IMG/VR virus record: IMGVR_UViG_3300035698_003454 | Coordinates: 1-48,598 of that record | Direction: 5' to 3' (one strand) | DNA: 48,598 nt | Origin: a virus | Shown: positions 48,472 through 48,598 of the stretch, in pieces | Position numbering within the stretch: position 1 is the first letter of the stretch | Layout of the letters: each line of letters starts with the position of its first letter | The notes under the pieces: model-generated | Database searches by the model: none | What the model was told of the DNA's origin: nothing | What the model saw: the letters and a program-made list of their open reading frames with translations, nothing else | Position numbers and translations under genes: made by a program

Positions 48472-48598
48472 TCAACTTGTTGAGATTTTTTGATGAATAG
48501 TGATTATATACCAATGATATGTATTATTATTGGTAATCTTGGTATAAATATCACCAACAGTTTTAGTTTGTAGTTCTTTTATTTTTTCTTGTAATGAA
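48472..48598 (-). CDS. Partial CDS at the right edge
   Basis: An open frame entering from the right edge and ending with TGA at 48472. It encodes 41 residues: SLQEKIKELQTKTVGDIYTK, then an Asn/Thr/His segment and an HQKISTS end. It has no start in the window. Its phase agrees exactly with the open frame leaving the left edge, so in a circular genome the two would form one 61-residue protein beginning MKAYYFSCTDKKL. Function unknown. Confidence 0.5.
   Translation of the reverse strand, partial: SLQEKIKELQTKTVGDIYTKITNNNTYHWYIITIHQKISTS

Noticed and set aside
48227-48570. Plus-strand frames near the right edge
   Set aside because: No ribosome sites, and antisense to the coiled-coil gene and the edge CDS.
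1-48598. tRNA genes, CRISPR arrays, integrase and attachment sites
   Set aside because: Looked for cloverleaf-like stretches, spaced repeats and recombinase motifs (R-H-R-Y, serine recombinase); none found by eye. The only recombinase is the IS transposase.

Overview
The window is a tailed, podovirus-type bacteriophage genome (Caudoviricetes), AT-rich, with an intact virion/packaging arm and a worn early arm. The evidence is a contiguous set of small terminase, large terminase, portal, scaffold, major capsid protein, head-tail adaptor, tail hub and tail fibre. Behind these come several glycine/alanine-rich or very large proteins of the kind short-tailed phages inject into the host. I see no tape-measure, sheath or major tail-tube gene. 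A Gram-negative host is likely but not proven (a Tat-type signal on one small protein, holin-like membrane proteins). I see no integrase, repressor, tRNA, CRISPR array, DNA polymerase, helicase or recognisable endolysin.

Layout. Positions 1-8092 are a minus-strand arm of short genes: DUF7666-like proteins with Ala-Ala-x-Ser repeats, zinc-ribbon proteins, a DUF932 gene, and an IS3-family insertion sequence at about 2183-3510. This arm is damaged. It holds four single-base (+1) frameshifts in three genes, a gene fragment that looks like the start of a phage single-subunit RNA polymerase, and gene tails cut off at the IS or at a repeat. Transcription diverges at 8093-8195. The plus arm (8196-44175) runs terminase, capsid, adaptor and tail genes to about 22 kb, then putative injected proteins including a GNAT-like protein and polyvalent proteins of 1298 and 2584 residues, then holin-like and membrane proteins, then tail/surface proteins with repeats. 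Two minus-strand islands sit inside it: an SSB-like gene with a 19-residue membrane peptide (9017-9390) and a small metallopeptidase (38630-38923). A convergent hairpin (44176-44222) separates it from a second minus arm (44246-48598) with a PD-(D/E)XK nuclease, a DUF3310-like protein, a RusA-like resolvase, a Tat-signal protein and several Cys-rich proteins.

The two minus arms may be one. The open frame leaving the left edge at position 1 continues in phase into the open frame at 48598, so the window could be a complete circularly permuted genome cut at an arbitrary point. This is an inference from reading frame only.

How the genes work together. The terminase packages DNA through the portal into a scaffolded HK97-fold shell. 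The adaptor, hub and fibre close the head and bind the host. The Gly/Ala-rich and polyvalent proteins probably enter the cell with the DNA. The 1298-residue protein combines a hydrophobic internal region, two zincin-like sites and a NADAR-like domain, which makes it the best candidate here for an injected counter-defence factor. The minus arms would supply early functions (ssDNA binding, recombination, resolution and many small host-interaction proteins). Two otherwise intact late genes carry single in-frame stop codons (TAA at 26323 and TGA at 42270). Together with the left-arm lesions, this suggests a decaying genome, systematic sequencing errors, or recoding; these possibilities are separated in the findings.
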